Positions 1-5,594 of a DNA stretch of 8,868 nt are shown here, piece by piece. The DNA is from Ruminococcaceae bacterium UBA3451 (GTDB lineage Bacteria > Bacillota > Clostridia > Oscillospirales > Acutalibacteraceae), in NCBI GenBank assembly GCA_002378845.1, contig DFRY01000030.1, forward strand, positions 2,830 to 11,697. The letters run 5' to 3'. The stretch's first letter is position 1, and the number at the start of each line of letters is the position of its first letter. The translations under genes were made by a program, and so were the position numbers. The notes under the pieces were generated by a model. It ran no database searches and was not told the origin of the DNA. It saw only the letters and a program-made list of their open reading frames with translations.

Positions 1-415
1 CCTGCTTAAACAGTGCTGCGTGTATTTTTTCGGCTTCCAAAGCAAAATGGAAAGAACGTTCCGCACCTGCTTCATTCTGGAATTTTGCGGCATTCAAGTA
101 TACCGGGTACATTTGCTCAACCTCATGCAGCTCGCCGTTAATCGCGCCCTGAAGGTTTTCTACTGTTTTCCCTGTGCCGAACACCCCGCCTGCGGTTACT
201 ACAGTGGCGTCGGAAGTAGCGCCGCCAATCTCACGGAAGTGATTGGATGCATGGATTCGTTCCGCATGTGCGATTGCCTCAAATAATTTTGCAATATTCG
301 GGAAGCCTTCTTTTTCGGCGGTTTTGCCCCAAATTAAGTAACGCATGTGTGCCATGCTTTCTCCGCCGTAAGCGGAATGAAGAAAATCATTTGTCATTGG
401 ATTTTTTACTGACAT
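1..415 (-). CDS. rbr: Rubrerythrin (partial, C-terminus beyond the left edge)
   Basis: The 138 visible residues (MSVKNPMTND...) form the four-helix ferritin-like diiron domain of rubrerythrin, a cytoplasmic peroxidase that reduces hydrogen peroxide using electrons from rubredoxin or a similar donor. The diiron ligand pattern is visible in order: E19 (GGES), E52 and H55 (AERIH), E95 and E98 (GELHE), and E129 and H132 (EAEKIH). The ATG at 413-415 is supported by a perfect AGGAGGT ribosome binding site at 423-429, 7 bases upstream. The gene follows the 2-oxoacid oxidoreductase beta gene by 20 bases on the same strand, so it is probably the last visible member of the stress operon. The window ends before any C-terminal rubredoxin-like domain, so I cannot tell whether that iron centre, or an encapsulin-targeting tail, is present. 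The family call is firm. Confidence 0.93.
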   Translation of the reverse strand, partial: MSVKNPMTNDFLHSAYGGESMAHMRYLIWGKTAEKEGFPNIAKLFEAIAHAERIHASNHFREIGGATSDATVVTAGGVFGTGKTVENLQGAINGELHEVEQMYPVYLNAAKFQNEAGAERSFHFALEAEKIHAALFKQ

Positions 416-435
416 AAGAATTACCTCCTACTATT

Positions 436-1287
436 TTAAATAAATTCATTAATAAATTTTTGAATTACAGCCGGATCACTTTTCTGATCAATCAAAGGGA
501 CGCCGCTTTTCAGCACGTTGTTTTTCTGGTGGAAAGTATCTTTTTGCTCCTGATACAGTACTCCAATCGGAATTTTATCGCCGAATTCCATCGCTTTTTG
601 CATGGCGGCTGCTTTATCCGTTGCGTCATAATCATTTCCCAGTTCATAAACGCGGTGATTGTAATAAGCAAAGGTATTTACCTTATTAAAGCTGACACAG
701 GGCTGCAGAATATCAACCAGAGCGTACCCCTTATACTGAATCGCCTGTTTCATTACGGAGACCAGGTGCTCTTTCTTTCCGCTGAACGCACGGGCAACAA
801 AACCTGCACCGGATGCAATCGCTAAAAGCACTGGGTTCAGCGGAGTATTCATGTTTCCGCTGACCTGAACATCCGTTACGATTCCTTCCACGGAAGTAGG
901 GGAGGCCTGCCCTTTGGTCAGACCGTAAATCTGATTGTCATGGACGAAATGGGTAATATCAACATTGCGGCGAATGTTATGGATAAAATGGTTTCCGCCT
1001 TCGCCGTAAGTATCTCCGTCGCCCGTGTCGACAATTACAGTCAGACTTTCATTTGCCATTTTTGAGGCAACTGCTGCGGGAAGCGACCTTCCATGCAGAC
1101 CGCAAAACGCGTTTGCACTAATATATTGCGGCGTTTTGGCTGCCTGACCAATACCGGCAACCATCAACACCTGATAGGGGTCCATGTTGAGCTCTTCAAG
1201 GGCGGTTTTCAGGCACTCCAGAATGCTGTAATTTCCGCAGCCCGGACACCACGCGGTTTCATATGTACAAAAAGTATTTGTGCTCAT
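436..1287 (-). CDS. korB: 2-oxoacid:ferredoxin oxidoreductase, beta subunit (thiamine diphosphate-binding)
   Basis: This 283-residue protein is the beta subunit of an anaerobic 2-oxoacid:ferredoxin oxidoreductase. With the alpha subunit it oxidatively decarboxylates a 2-oxoacid (2-oxoglutarate, pyruvate or similar) to an acyl-CoA and reduces ferredoxin. The N-terminal CPGCGN motif (C14, C17) and C197 (QPCVSF) match cysteines that bind the [4Fe-4S] cluster in two-subunit enzymes. GDGDTYGEGGNHF (about 90-101) and NQIYGLTKGQASPTS (118-132) form the thiamine diphosphate/Mg2+ site. The usual cluster cysteine in the GIGC segment is replaced by Q48, with an extra C62 nearby. Its ATG overlaps the TGA of the alpha gene (ATGA), which indicates translational coupling. 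An AAAGGGGG site precedes the start. The class is certain. The substrate is not readable from sequence, so the kor symbol is only the closest name. Confidence 0.9.
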   Translation of the reverse strand: MSTNTFCTYETAWCPGCGNYSILECLKTALEELNMDPYQVLMVAGIGQAAKTPQYISANAFCGLHGRSLPAAVASKMANESLTVIVDTGDGDTYGEGGNHFIHNIRRNVDITHFVHDNQIYGLTKGQASPTSVEGIVTDVQVSGNMNTPLNPVLLAIASGAGFVARAFSGKKEHLVSVMKQAIQYKGYALVDILQPCVSFNKVNTFAYYNHRVYELGNDYDATDKAAAMQKAMEFGDKIPIGVLYQEQKDTFHQKNNVLKSGVPLIDQKSDPAVIQKFINEFI

Positions 1288-2951
1288 GATTGAACCCCCT
1301 TTAAGACAAGCTCTGCAATTTCTTCGCCGGATATTTGCCTTCCGTCGTATTTCAGTATACTGGAACTGCAGGATATTCCGGTTTGCTCCCGAATGAGGTC
1401 TGCCAGCTGGCCGGTTGCATTTTGTTCCACATTGATTATCTGTTTTGCGGCCGCAGCCTTTTCACGAAGCAGTTTTTGCGGCAGGGGATAAATGTCCCCG
1501 AATACTAATGCGGCGTAATGCTTGCCCGATGATTCGTTGAGCAGTTTTACCGCTTCGGCAATCGAACCGTAAGTAGAACCCCAGCCAAGAAGCAGGGTAT
1601 CAAAAGATTCCGAACCAAGGAATTCCGGCTCCTGAAGTTCCAGACCCAGCTTTTGAAGTTTCTTCATCCGCTTGTCCATCATCTTCGTCCGAACTTCAGC
1701 GGATTCTGTAATCCATCCGCGCTCGTCGTGTTCATCACTGTCTATGGCAACAAAATTCTTCGTTTTACCCGGAATCAACCGCGGGGAAATACCGTCTTCC
1801 GTATAACGGTAACGCAGGTATTCACCTTCTGCGGCTTGTTCGGCCGGTTTTTCCGGAGGAATGCTGGTAAGATCGAACGGTTTTACGGTTGCGGTGGAGT
1901 CACCAAGGTACTGGTCGCTTAACAGGATGACGGGAATCTGGTATTTTTCCGCAAGCTGGAATGCGCGAACCGTTTGGTAAAATGCATCCTCATGATTACG
2001 CAGGGCAATTACCATACGCGGAAATTCTCCCTGTGAAGCGGAAATAACAAATTTCAGGTCGCTTTGTTCGGTGCGGGTCGGCAAACCGGTAACCGGGCCG
2101 GGGCGCTGCACATCAACCACTACAAGCGGAATTTCGGCCATTCCGGAAAGCCCAAGTGCTTCTACCATAAGGGAGAAGCCGCCGCCGGAAGTACCGGTCA
2201 TTGCCCTTGCCCCGGCATAAGAAGCACCAATCGCCATATTAATAGCGGCGATTTCGTCTTCCGCCTGCTCCACCATAATGTTTGCATCTTCCCCTTTATC
2301 GGCAAGATACTCCATAATTGAGGTGGAGGGGGACATGGGGTAAGCGGAATAAAAACGAAGCCCGGCGGCAATTGCGCCCAGTGACAAAGCTTTTGTGCCT
2401 GAAAGAATCATGCAGTCACTGAAATTGCCGTTCAAATGAGCAAACCGTTCTTCGGGAATTTCGTACCCGGCTTCTACCGCTTTCACATTCATTTCAAGAT
2501 ATTGTTCTTTTACAAAATCTTTTAGAACGTCTTTTGCATCAGCCGTATTTTCCCCGAAAAGTTTCAGTACAGCGCCAACGGCAATGCTGCCGGAAACACG
2601 GGGATTGCCGATTTCATTCGCAATTTCTGTCATATTGATTTTAATTGCTCTGGAATCCTGTGTGTTTAATTTACTGTCGCACAAAATAAAGCCGTTTTGA
2701 TTTAATTGAGCCTTATGTAATTCGACGGTTTCGTCGTTCAGCGCGATAATTCCATCCAATTTGTTGCTGTGTGACAGTACGGGTTCAACCCCAAAACGGA
2801 TTAAAGCAAAATTATGACCGCCGCGTACACGCGACATAAAATCCTTTATGGTAAAGACGTTGTAGCCGGACTTTTTCAGCAGTTTTTCCAATATTGCCGC
2901 TGTGGTATCAATGCCTTGTCCGGCTGCACCGCCGATTAGTAAGTTGTACAT
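1284..2951 (-). CDS. korA: 2-oxoacid:ferredoxin oxidoreductase, fused gamma-alpha subunit
   Basis: This 555-residue large subunit of the two-subunit 2-oxoacid:ferredoxin oxidoreductase is a fusion. Residues 1-175 are the gamma domain, opening with the glycine-rich GGAAGQGIDT and followed by RVRGGHN. Residues from about 183 are the alpha domain, with YPMSPSTS at 204-211 (the YPITP-type substrate motif) and QRPGPVTGLPTRTEQ near 282-296. A C-terminal domain (from about 440) contains the LLLGWGSTYG segment. No ferredoxin-like CxxCxxCxxxC delta domain is present, so electrons should leave through the single cluster of the beta subunit. I chose the ATG at 2949-2951 because AGGAGG at 2960-2965 sits 8 bases upstream. 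An in-frame TTG 24 bases further upstream (2973-2975) lies before that site and is unlikely. The gene lies 124 bases after superoxide reductase, with a long hairpin between, and overlaps the beta gene by 4 bases. Confidence 0.91.
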   Translation of the reverse strand: MYNLLIGGAAGQGIDTTAAILEKLLKKSGYNVFTIKDFMSRVRGGHNFALIRFGVEPVLSHSNKLDGIIALNDETVELHKAQLNQNGFILCDSKLNTQDSRAIKINMTEIANEIGNPRVSGSIAVGAVLKLFGENTADAKDVLKDFVKEQYLEMNVKAVEAGYEIPEERFAHLNGNFSDCMILSGTKALSLGAIAAGLRFYSAYPMSPSTSIMEYLADKGEDANIMVEQAEDEIAAINMAIGASYAGARAMTGTSGGGFSLMVEALGLSGMAEIPLVVVDVQRPGPVTGLPTRTEQSDLKFVISASQGEFPRMVIALRNHEDAFYQTVRAFQLAEKYQIPVILLSDQYLGDSTATVKPFDLTSIPPEKPAEQAAEGEYLRYRYTEDGISPRLIPGKTKNFVAIDSDEHDERGWITESAEVRTKMMDKRMKKLQKLGLELQEPEFLGSESFDTLLLGWGSTYGSIAEAVKLLNESSGKHYAALVFGDIYPLPQKLLREKAAAAKQIINVEQNATGQLADLIREQTGISCSSSILKYDGRQISGEEIAELVLKGVQS

Positions 2952-3008
2952 CGGAAATTCCTCCTGAATTTTCAATTGGATTGTTGTAAAGGGAGTTAAA
3001 CCGATTGG

Positions 3009-3057
3009 ATGAACAGAAAGAGAAATCTTTTGGGAAAGATTTCTCTTTCTGTTTCAT
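3009..3057 (-). promoter_or_regulatory. Long intercistronic stem-loop between superoxide reductase and oxidoreductase genes
   Basis: A perfect 19-bp inverted repeat (3012-3030 with 3035-3053) surrounds a 4-base loop. It extends three more pairs (3009-3011 with 3055-3057) if T3054 is bulged. It starts about 20 bases after the superoxide reductase stop and ends about 57 bases before the oxidoreductase start. No T-run follows the stem on either strand, so a classic factor-independent terminator is not supported. More likely roles are a 3'-end stabiliser or processing site, or a partial terminator that lowers downstream expression. Confidence 0.65.
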
Positions 3058-3075
3058 GATGATAATAGAAATCTA

Positions 3076-3450
3076 TTAAAAATCGGTCTTCCAAAGTCCA
3101 TGCAGATTGCAATATTCGTATACGGTGCCGGATGCAACTTCGTTGAATTCCGCTACGGGTTCCATACCGGGTTTCAGGTATACAATTTCAACTTTGTCGT
3201 CGGTAGCAAGTGCAATCCACTCAATGTGGTGTTCGGGAACCATGGGGTGCAGTACCGAACCAACTGCGACCTTAAGCTTGCCATTTTCTCTGGTGACAAC
3301 CGGAACGTGTTTTTCCTGTGCTGCATCGGTGCTGTTTGCTTCCAGCTTTGTCATTGCCTGACCGCAGCAAGTCAGCGTTCCGCCGCCGTTTTTAATTTGA
3401 GCGACCATATTCCCACACACTTCACAGCGATAAAAAGTTACATTTGACAT
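3076..3450 (-). CDS. dfx: Superoxide reductase, two-iron type (desulfoferrodoxin)
   Basis: This 124-residue protein, the usual full length, reduces superoxide to hydrogen peroxide in the cytoplasm without releasing oxygen. The N-terminal desulforedoxin domain (about 1-36) has C9, C12, C28 and C29 for a rubredoxin-like Fe(Cys)4 centre. The catalytic domain carries the Fe(His)4Cys ligands H48 (EKHVPV), H68 (HPM), H74 (EHHIEW), C114 and H117 (CNLHGLW). The functional Glu-Lys pair, E46 and K47, sits before H48. No key residue is missing. An AAGGGGAA ribosome binding site precedes the ATG. The gene lies 53 bases downstream of the encapsulin gene and upstream of the 2-oxoacid oxidoreductase genes. 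It makes peroxide, which the rubrerythrin at the end of the cluster could remove. No encapsulin-targeting tail is seen, so it is probably free in the cytoplasm. Confidence 0.96.
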   Translation of the reverse strand: MSNVTFYRCEVCGNMVAQIKNGGGTLTCCGQAMTKLEANSTDAAQEKHVPVVTRENGKLKVAVGSVLHPMVPEHHIEWIALATDDKVEIVYLKPGMEPVAEFNEVASGTVYEYCNLHGLWKTDF

Positions 3451-3497
3451 TTTTAATTTCCCCTTTTCATTTTTTAAAATTTAATTTGTATGTGAAA

Positions 3498-3523
3498 CAA
3501 TCGTTATGCTAAGACAACGATTG
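3498..3523 (-). promoter_or_regulatory. Stem-loop overlapping the encapsulin stop codon
   Basis: The 8-bp inverted repeat CAATCGTT (3498-3505) / AACGATTG (3516-3523) has a 10-base loop. It covers the last codons and TAA stop of the encapsulin gene. On the minus strand only three T residues follow it, so it is a weak terminator at best. It may mark a processing or attenuation point after the two nanocompartment genes, allowing more shell and cargo than downstream enzymes. The function is inference. Confidence 0.4.
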
Positions 3524-4319
3524 AAGAGCTGCGCTTAATCCGAAGGACAAGACTTTCAAGAATTCGGAAACTATGGTTTAAATCCTTCTGTTCCAAATAC
3601 GCGGCAGCCATATCCTGGCCAATTACCAAATCCATATTTCCGGGCTCGGCACACACAAGAATTGCTTTTCCGCTGCCCAGAACCGGAGATTTAACAATGT
3701 GGCCGTCCAGCAATTTGCTTACCCGGTCAATTTCCAGTAAACCGGTACCCGGCTGCAGTCGCTGCATTTGCAAATAAAGGTCGGGGCTGACAGCCAACGT
3801 ATAAGTTCCGTAAATTCCTTTTGAAGTCAGCAGCTCAATTGCTGCGGCAACATCGGAAAATGGATTTTCGCCTTTTGTCCAGTCTTTTCGCTCCAGTTTT
3901 GCGGTACCCGGGGCTGTAAACAGTCCGTCATATCCGTTTTCCGGGCTTCCGAAGAAAATAAGACGGTCTTCTTTAAGCGCCAGCTGCTGTGCAGCACTTA
4001 CGGCTGCGGACAAATCTGCCGGGTACCCGGATTTTTTACTGTTTTCCAAGTCCCTGGCCGAAAGCGTAAAATCGCTGAAAATAGTCGGAATTTCAACATA
4101 TTTTCTGCCTTTTGTAGTGATTAAACCGTCTTCGGAAACCTCGCCGAGTGTTTCGGCCTCGTCAATCTGAATGCTTTCCACACCGATTCCCAAAGGACCG
4201 AATATATGTAAAAACCGCCTGCCTGCAAGAATGCCGGACGCCGTAGAAACTGCGGCGGAATCGATTTGCTTCCAAAGCTCAAGGGCTATAGGGGAACCCT
4301 CCCTCGATAAGTAGCTCAT
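3504..4319 (-). CDS. enc: Encapsulin nanocompartment shell protein (family 1, HK97 fold)
   Basis: This 271-residue protein matches family 1 encapsulins (formerly linocin M18-like, about 265 residues). These self-assemble into icosahedral protein shells that enclose enzymes bearing a targeting peptide. Recognisable family segments are the N-terminus MSYLSREGSPI with W16 (ELWKQID), the GRRFLHIFGPLGIG segment (33-46), a TFTLDLWELD-like stretch here reading DFTLSARDLEN (83-93), EDRLIFFGSPENGYDGL (116-132), KGIYGTYTLAVSPDLY (about 167-182), and GQDMAAAYLEQ near 234-244. The C-terminal LRIKRSSSIVVLA fits the family's terminal beta strand. The ATG has an AAAGGGAG site upstream. The gene starts 37 bases after the EncFtn gene, the standard arrangement of cargo next to shell, so its main contents should be that ferritin-like protein. 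Whether other products of this cluster are packaged is unknown. Confidence 0.95.
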   Translation of the reverse strand: MSYLSREGSPIALELWKQIDSAAVSTASGILAGRRFLHIFGPLGIGVESIQIDEAETLGEVSEDGLITTKGRKYVEIPTIFSDFTLSARDLENSKKSGYPADLSAAVSAAQQLALKEDRLIFFGSPENGYDGLFTAPGTAKLERKDWTKGENPFSDVAAAIELLTSKGIYGTYTLAVSPDLYLQMQRLQPGTGLLEIDRVSKLLDGHIVKSPVLGSGKAILVCAEPGNMDLVIGQDMAAAYLEQKDLNHSFRILESLVLRIKRSSSIVVLA

Positions 4320-4356
4320 AAGTTCAACTCCCTTTTGTAATTATTAATATTCGGCT

Positions 4357-4710
4357 CTATTTGCCGAGAAGACTTCCTATTGTATTTGGTTCGGAATCGG
4401 GCCCCGTTTCGGGTTCCGGTTCGCCAAGCATTTCGCGTACCTCGGCTTCGCCAGAGGCAAAAAACTCGGCTTCCTGAGGGTCCAAAGTACGCAGCAAAGT
4501 CATTAACTCACCGATATGGGCTTTTTCCTCATCACGGATGTCGCTGATGACTTTTTTGGCCATTTCATTGTCGGTGGCCTGAACATGTGCATCGTAAAGA
4601 TAGATCGCTTCCAACTCGCCTGCAATATCAAGGCGGATTGCCTGAACCAGTTCCTCGTCTGTCAGCTTGCGATTGACGTTTGCCTGAAACGGATTTGCAA
4701 AATTTGGCAT
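4357..4710 (-). CDS. encFtn: Encapsulated ferritin-like protein (EncFtn) with encapsulin-targeting peptide
   Basis: This 117-residue cargo ferroxidase oxidises Fe(II) for storage as mineral inside the encapsulin shell. EncFtn forms an annular decamer in which the diiron site is built between two subunits. The Rhodospirillum rubrum EncFtn ligand positions are conserved with the same numbering: E32, E62 and H65 (RDEEKAH), and Y39. Helix 1 spans about 16-44 and helix 2 about 46-75. An acidic, proline-rich linker (96-109) leads to the C-terminal TIGSLLGK (110-117), which resembles the (L)xxGSL targeting peptide that docks cargo on the shell's inner face. R. rubrum entry-site residues E31 and W38 are G31 and L38 here, while E34 is kept. 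The ATG is preceded by a strong AGGAGGTC site. It is the first gene of the cluster, directly before the shell gene. Confidence 0.95.
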   Translation of the reverse strand: MPNFANPFQANVNRKLTDEELVQAIRLDIAGELEAIYLYDAHVQATDNEMAKKVISDIRDEEKAHIGELMTLLRTLDPQEAEFFASGEAEVREMLGEPEPETGPDSEPNTIGSLLGK

Positions 4711-4730
4711 CTTTTTCGACCTCCTAATTT

Positions 4731-4749
4731 AATAATGATTACTGTTATT
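4731..4749. promoter_or_regulatory. Candidate Fur/PerR-family operator
   Basis: The 19-base imperfect palindrome AATAATGATTACTGTTATT agrees at 13 of 19 positions with the classical Fur box. An overlapping 15-mer at 4730-4744 agrees with the PerR box TTATAATNATTATAA at 10 of 14 fixed positions. It lies between the predicted transcription start and the EncFtn ribosome binding site, where a repressor could block transcription. PerR control of superoxide reductase and rubrerythrin genes is known in clostridia, and this cluster holds both. The region is AT-rich, so a chance match is possible. Confidence 0.45.
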
Positions 4750-4763
4750 GATTTCCTGTCTTT

Positions 4764-4792
4764 AATATACAACATCTTCCCAGAAATTGCAA
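4764..4792 (-). promoter_or_regulatory. Promoter of the EncFtn-encapsulin cluster
   Basis: On the minus strand TTGCAA (4787-4792) and TATATT (4764-4769) are separated by 17 bases, a good sigma-A-type promoter. It lies 54 bases upstream of the EncFtn start, in the only sizeable gap before the cluster and after the terminator of the preceding gene. Transcription should begin near 4757. Confidence 0.7.
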
Positions 4793-4834
4793 GTGCTTTT
4801 TACAATTTTTTTTGAAAAAATTTCAGAAATCAGG

Positions 4835-4868
4835 AATAAAAACGGCAGGCCTGTTTTATAGCCTGCCG
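4835..4868 (-). terminator. Factor-independent terminator of the 64-residue protein gene
   Basis: An 8-bp GC-rich stem (GCCTGCCG at 4861-4868 with CGGCAGGC at 4843-4850, plus-strand sequence) with a 10-base loop is followed on the minus strand by TTTTTATT. The stem overlaps the last codons and stop of the upstream small gene. It isolates that gene from the EncFtn promoter about 45 bases further on. Confidence 0.85.
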
Positions 4869-5050
4869 ACAAACTCTTTTATACTTTGCAACTCGCCGAT
4901 TAACGGGGTGCCGATTACTTTTGATAAAGCCTGGTTCAATTCCCCATACTGATTTCCAGTAACAATAATGTTTTCATCCCGATGTTCTTCCAAAAGCTGA
5001 ATGCGGCGGTCAAGCTCCTGCAGAATCTCGTTTTTAATATCTTTACTCAT
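4856..5050 (-). CDS. Small hypothetical protein (64 aa)
   Basis: I do not recognise this protein. It is 64 residues long and highly charged. An amphipathic helix or short coiled coil is likely in residues 4-26 (KDIKNEILQELDRRIQLLEE region). A short NIIVTGNQYGEL segment follows, then a second helical stretch ending in IGELQSIKEFVGRL. No cysteines, signal peptide or membrane segment are present, so it should be cytoplasmic. It is likely real because its ATG has an AGGGAGAA ribosome binding site, a TATAAT-type -10 element lies just upstream, and a strong terminator overlaps its stop codon. It lies upstream of the EncFtn cluster on the same strand but is separated by that terminator, so a shared function cannot be assumed. 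Confidence 0.72.
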   Translation of the reverse strand: MSKDIKNEILQELDRRIQLLEEHRDENIIVTGNQYGELNQALSKVIGTPLIGELQSIKEFVGRL

Positions 5051-5071
5051 CTATACTTCTCCCTTGCTCAT

Positions 5072-5101
5072 ATTATATTTCTGTGCTTTGCGCTGTATGA
5101 A
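5072..5101 (-). promoter_or_regulatory. Candidate promoter of the 64-residue protein gene
   Basis: On the minus strand a perfect TATAAT (5072-5077) lies 18 bases after TTCATA (5096-5101, 4 of 6 matches to the -35 consensus). This places the transcription start close to the ribosome binding site at about 5058-5065. The -10 element is strong and the -35 weak. Confidence 0.45.
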
Positions 5102-5194
5102 TTCTTGTGCTCTTTTATCTTGCCCGAAAATTTTTTAATTATTTTGAATCGGGTATAAGCCTCTGCACTGAACTGCACAATAGTACAGGGATTC

Positions 5195-5226
5195 AAAAGA
5201 TAAAAGGCAGCCGGTTGGCTGCCTTT
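5195..5226 (-). terminator. Factor-independent terminator of the 73-residue protein gene
   Basis: A perfect 10-bp stem (AAAGGCAGCC at 5203-5212, GGCTGCCTTT at 5217-5226) with the 4-base loop GGTT begins 18 bases after the stop codon. On the minus strand it is followed by a T-rich stretch (TTTTATCTTTT). The plus-strand side lacks a long T-run, so it should act mainly on the minus strand. Confidence 0.85.
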
Positions 5227-5243
5227 CCATATATATGTATCAA

Positions 5244-5465
5244 TTACAGTTTAAATTCCTCTGCGTCATGTGACCGCAGAAACGGTGTGTTGTTTGGCGC
5301 ACGCAGCAGCGGGTCGTAGGAAAAGCAGGGGCAACTGCCGTCTGGCCGAACGGAACGGTTCAGTCTGCACACGTTTTTGCCTTCTGCCACCATATAATTT
5401 TCACAGTATTCACATTTTACTTCAATGTGGTTCCCAAACAGTTTTGCTTTCTTTTTGCCTAACAT
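5244..5465 (-). CDS. Small cysteine-rich protein, probable metal-binding (73 aa)
   Basis: This is a 73-residue basic protein of unknown function. Five cysteines, C18 and C21 (CEYC), C33 (VCR), C45 and C47 (CPCF), suggest a zinc-ribbon-like or iron-sulphur-type metal site. The segment DGSCPCFSYDPLLRAP (42-57) has the look of a conserved core that I associate with short uncharacterised clostridial proteins, but I cannot name the family. No membrane segment or signal peptide is visible. The ATG has a GGGAGA ribosome binding site. It has its own promoter candidate and a strong terminator, so it appears to be a single-gene unit. It lies downstream of the YlbJ-like gene on the same strand, 129 bases away, and is probably independent of it. 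Confidence 0.75.
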   Translation of the reverse strand: MLGKKKAKLFGNHIEVKCEYCENYMVAEGKNVCRLNRSVRPDGSCPCFSYDPLLRAPNNTPFLRSHDAEEFKL

Positions 5466-5482
5466 TGTTCTATCTCCCGAAT

Positions 5483-5509
5483 CTTATAATATGATTCTAA
5501 GTGCGTCAA
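5483..5509 (-). promoter_or_regulatory. Candidate promoter of the 73-residue protein gene
   Basis: On the minus strand TTGACG (5504-5509) and TATAAG (5483-5488) lie 15 bases apart. Both hexamers have 5 of 6 consensus matches, but the spacer is short. The -10 element is about 18 bases upstream of the start codon. This supports independent transcription of the small gene. Confidence 0.45.
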
Positions 5510-5543
5510 GCGAACAAACGAACAAAACCTAATAGAAGCGGAT

Positions 5544-5562
5544 AAAATCAGGTTGCTGATTT
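5544..5562 (-). terminator. Weak candidate terminator after the YlbJ-like gene
   Basis: A 7-bp stem (AAATCAG 5545-5551 / CTGATTT 5556-5562) with a 4-base loop lies about 32 bases beyond the stop of the YlbJ-like gene. On the minus strand it runs into TTTTA. The stem is short and AT-rich. It is the only hairpin seen between that gene and the next promoter candidate. Confidence 0.35.
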
Positions 5563-5594
5563 ATTTTTTCTATTATATAAGTATTATAGCATTC

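Noticed and set aside
20..286. 88-residue open frame on the plus strand
   Set aside because: It lies entirely opposite the rubrerythrin gene, has no ribosome binding site and no recognisable product.
2952..2975. Upstream TTG start extending the gamma-alpha subunit by 8 residues
   Set aside because: The strong AGGAGG at 2960-2965 lies inside that extension and is correctly spaced for the ATG at 2951, where the family's usual N-terminus begins.
3076..3450. Superoxide reductase as an encapsulin cargo
   Set aside because: Its C-terminus (GLWKTDF) and N-terminus show no targeting-peptide pattern; only EncFtn carries one among the complete genes.
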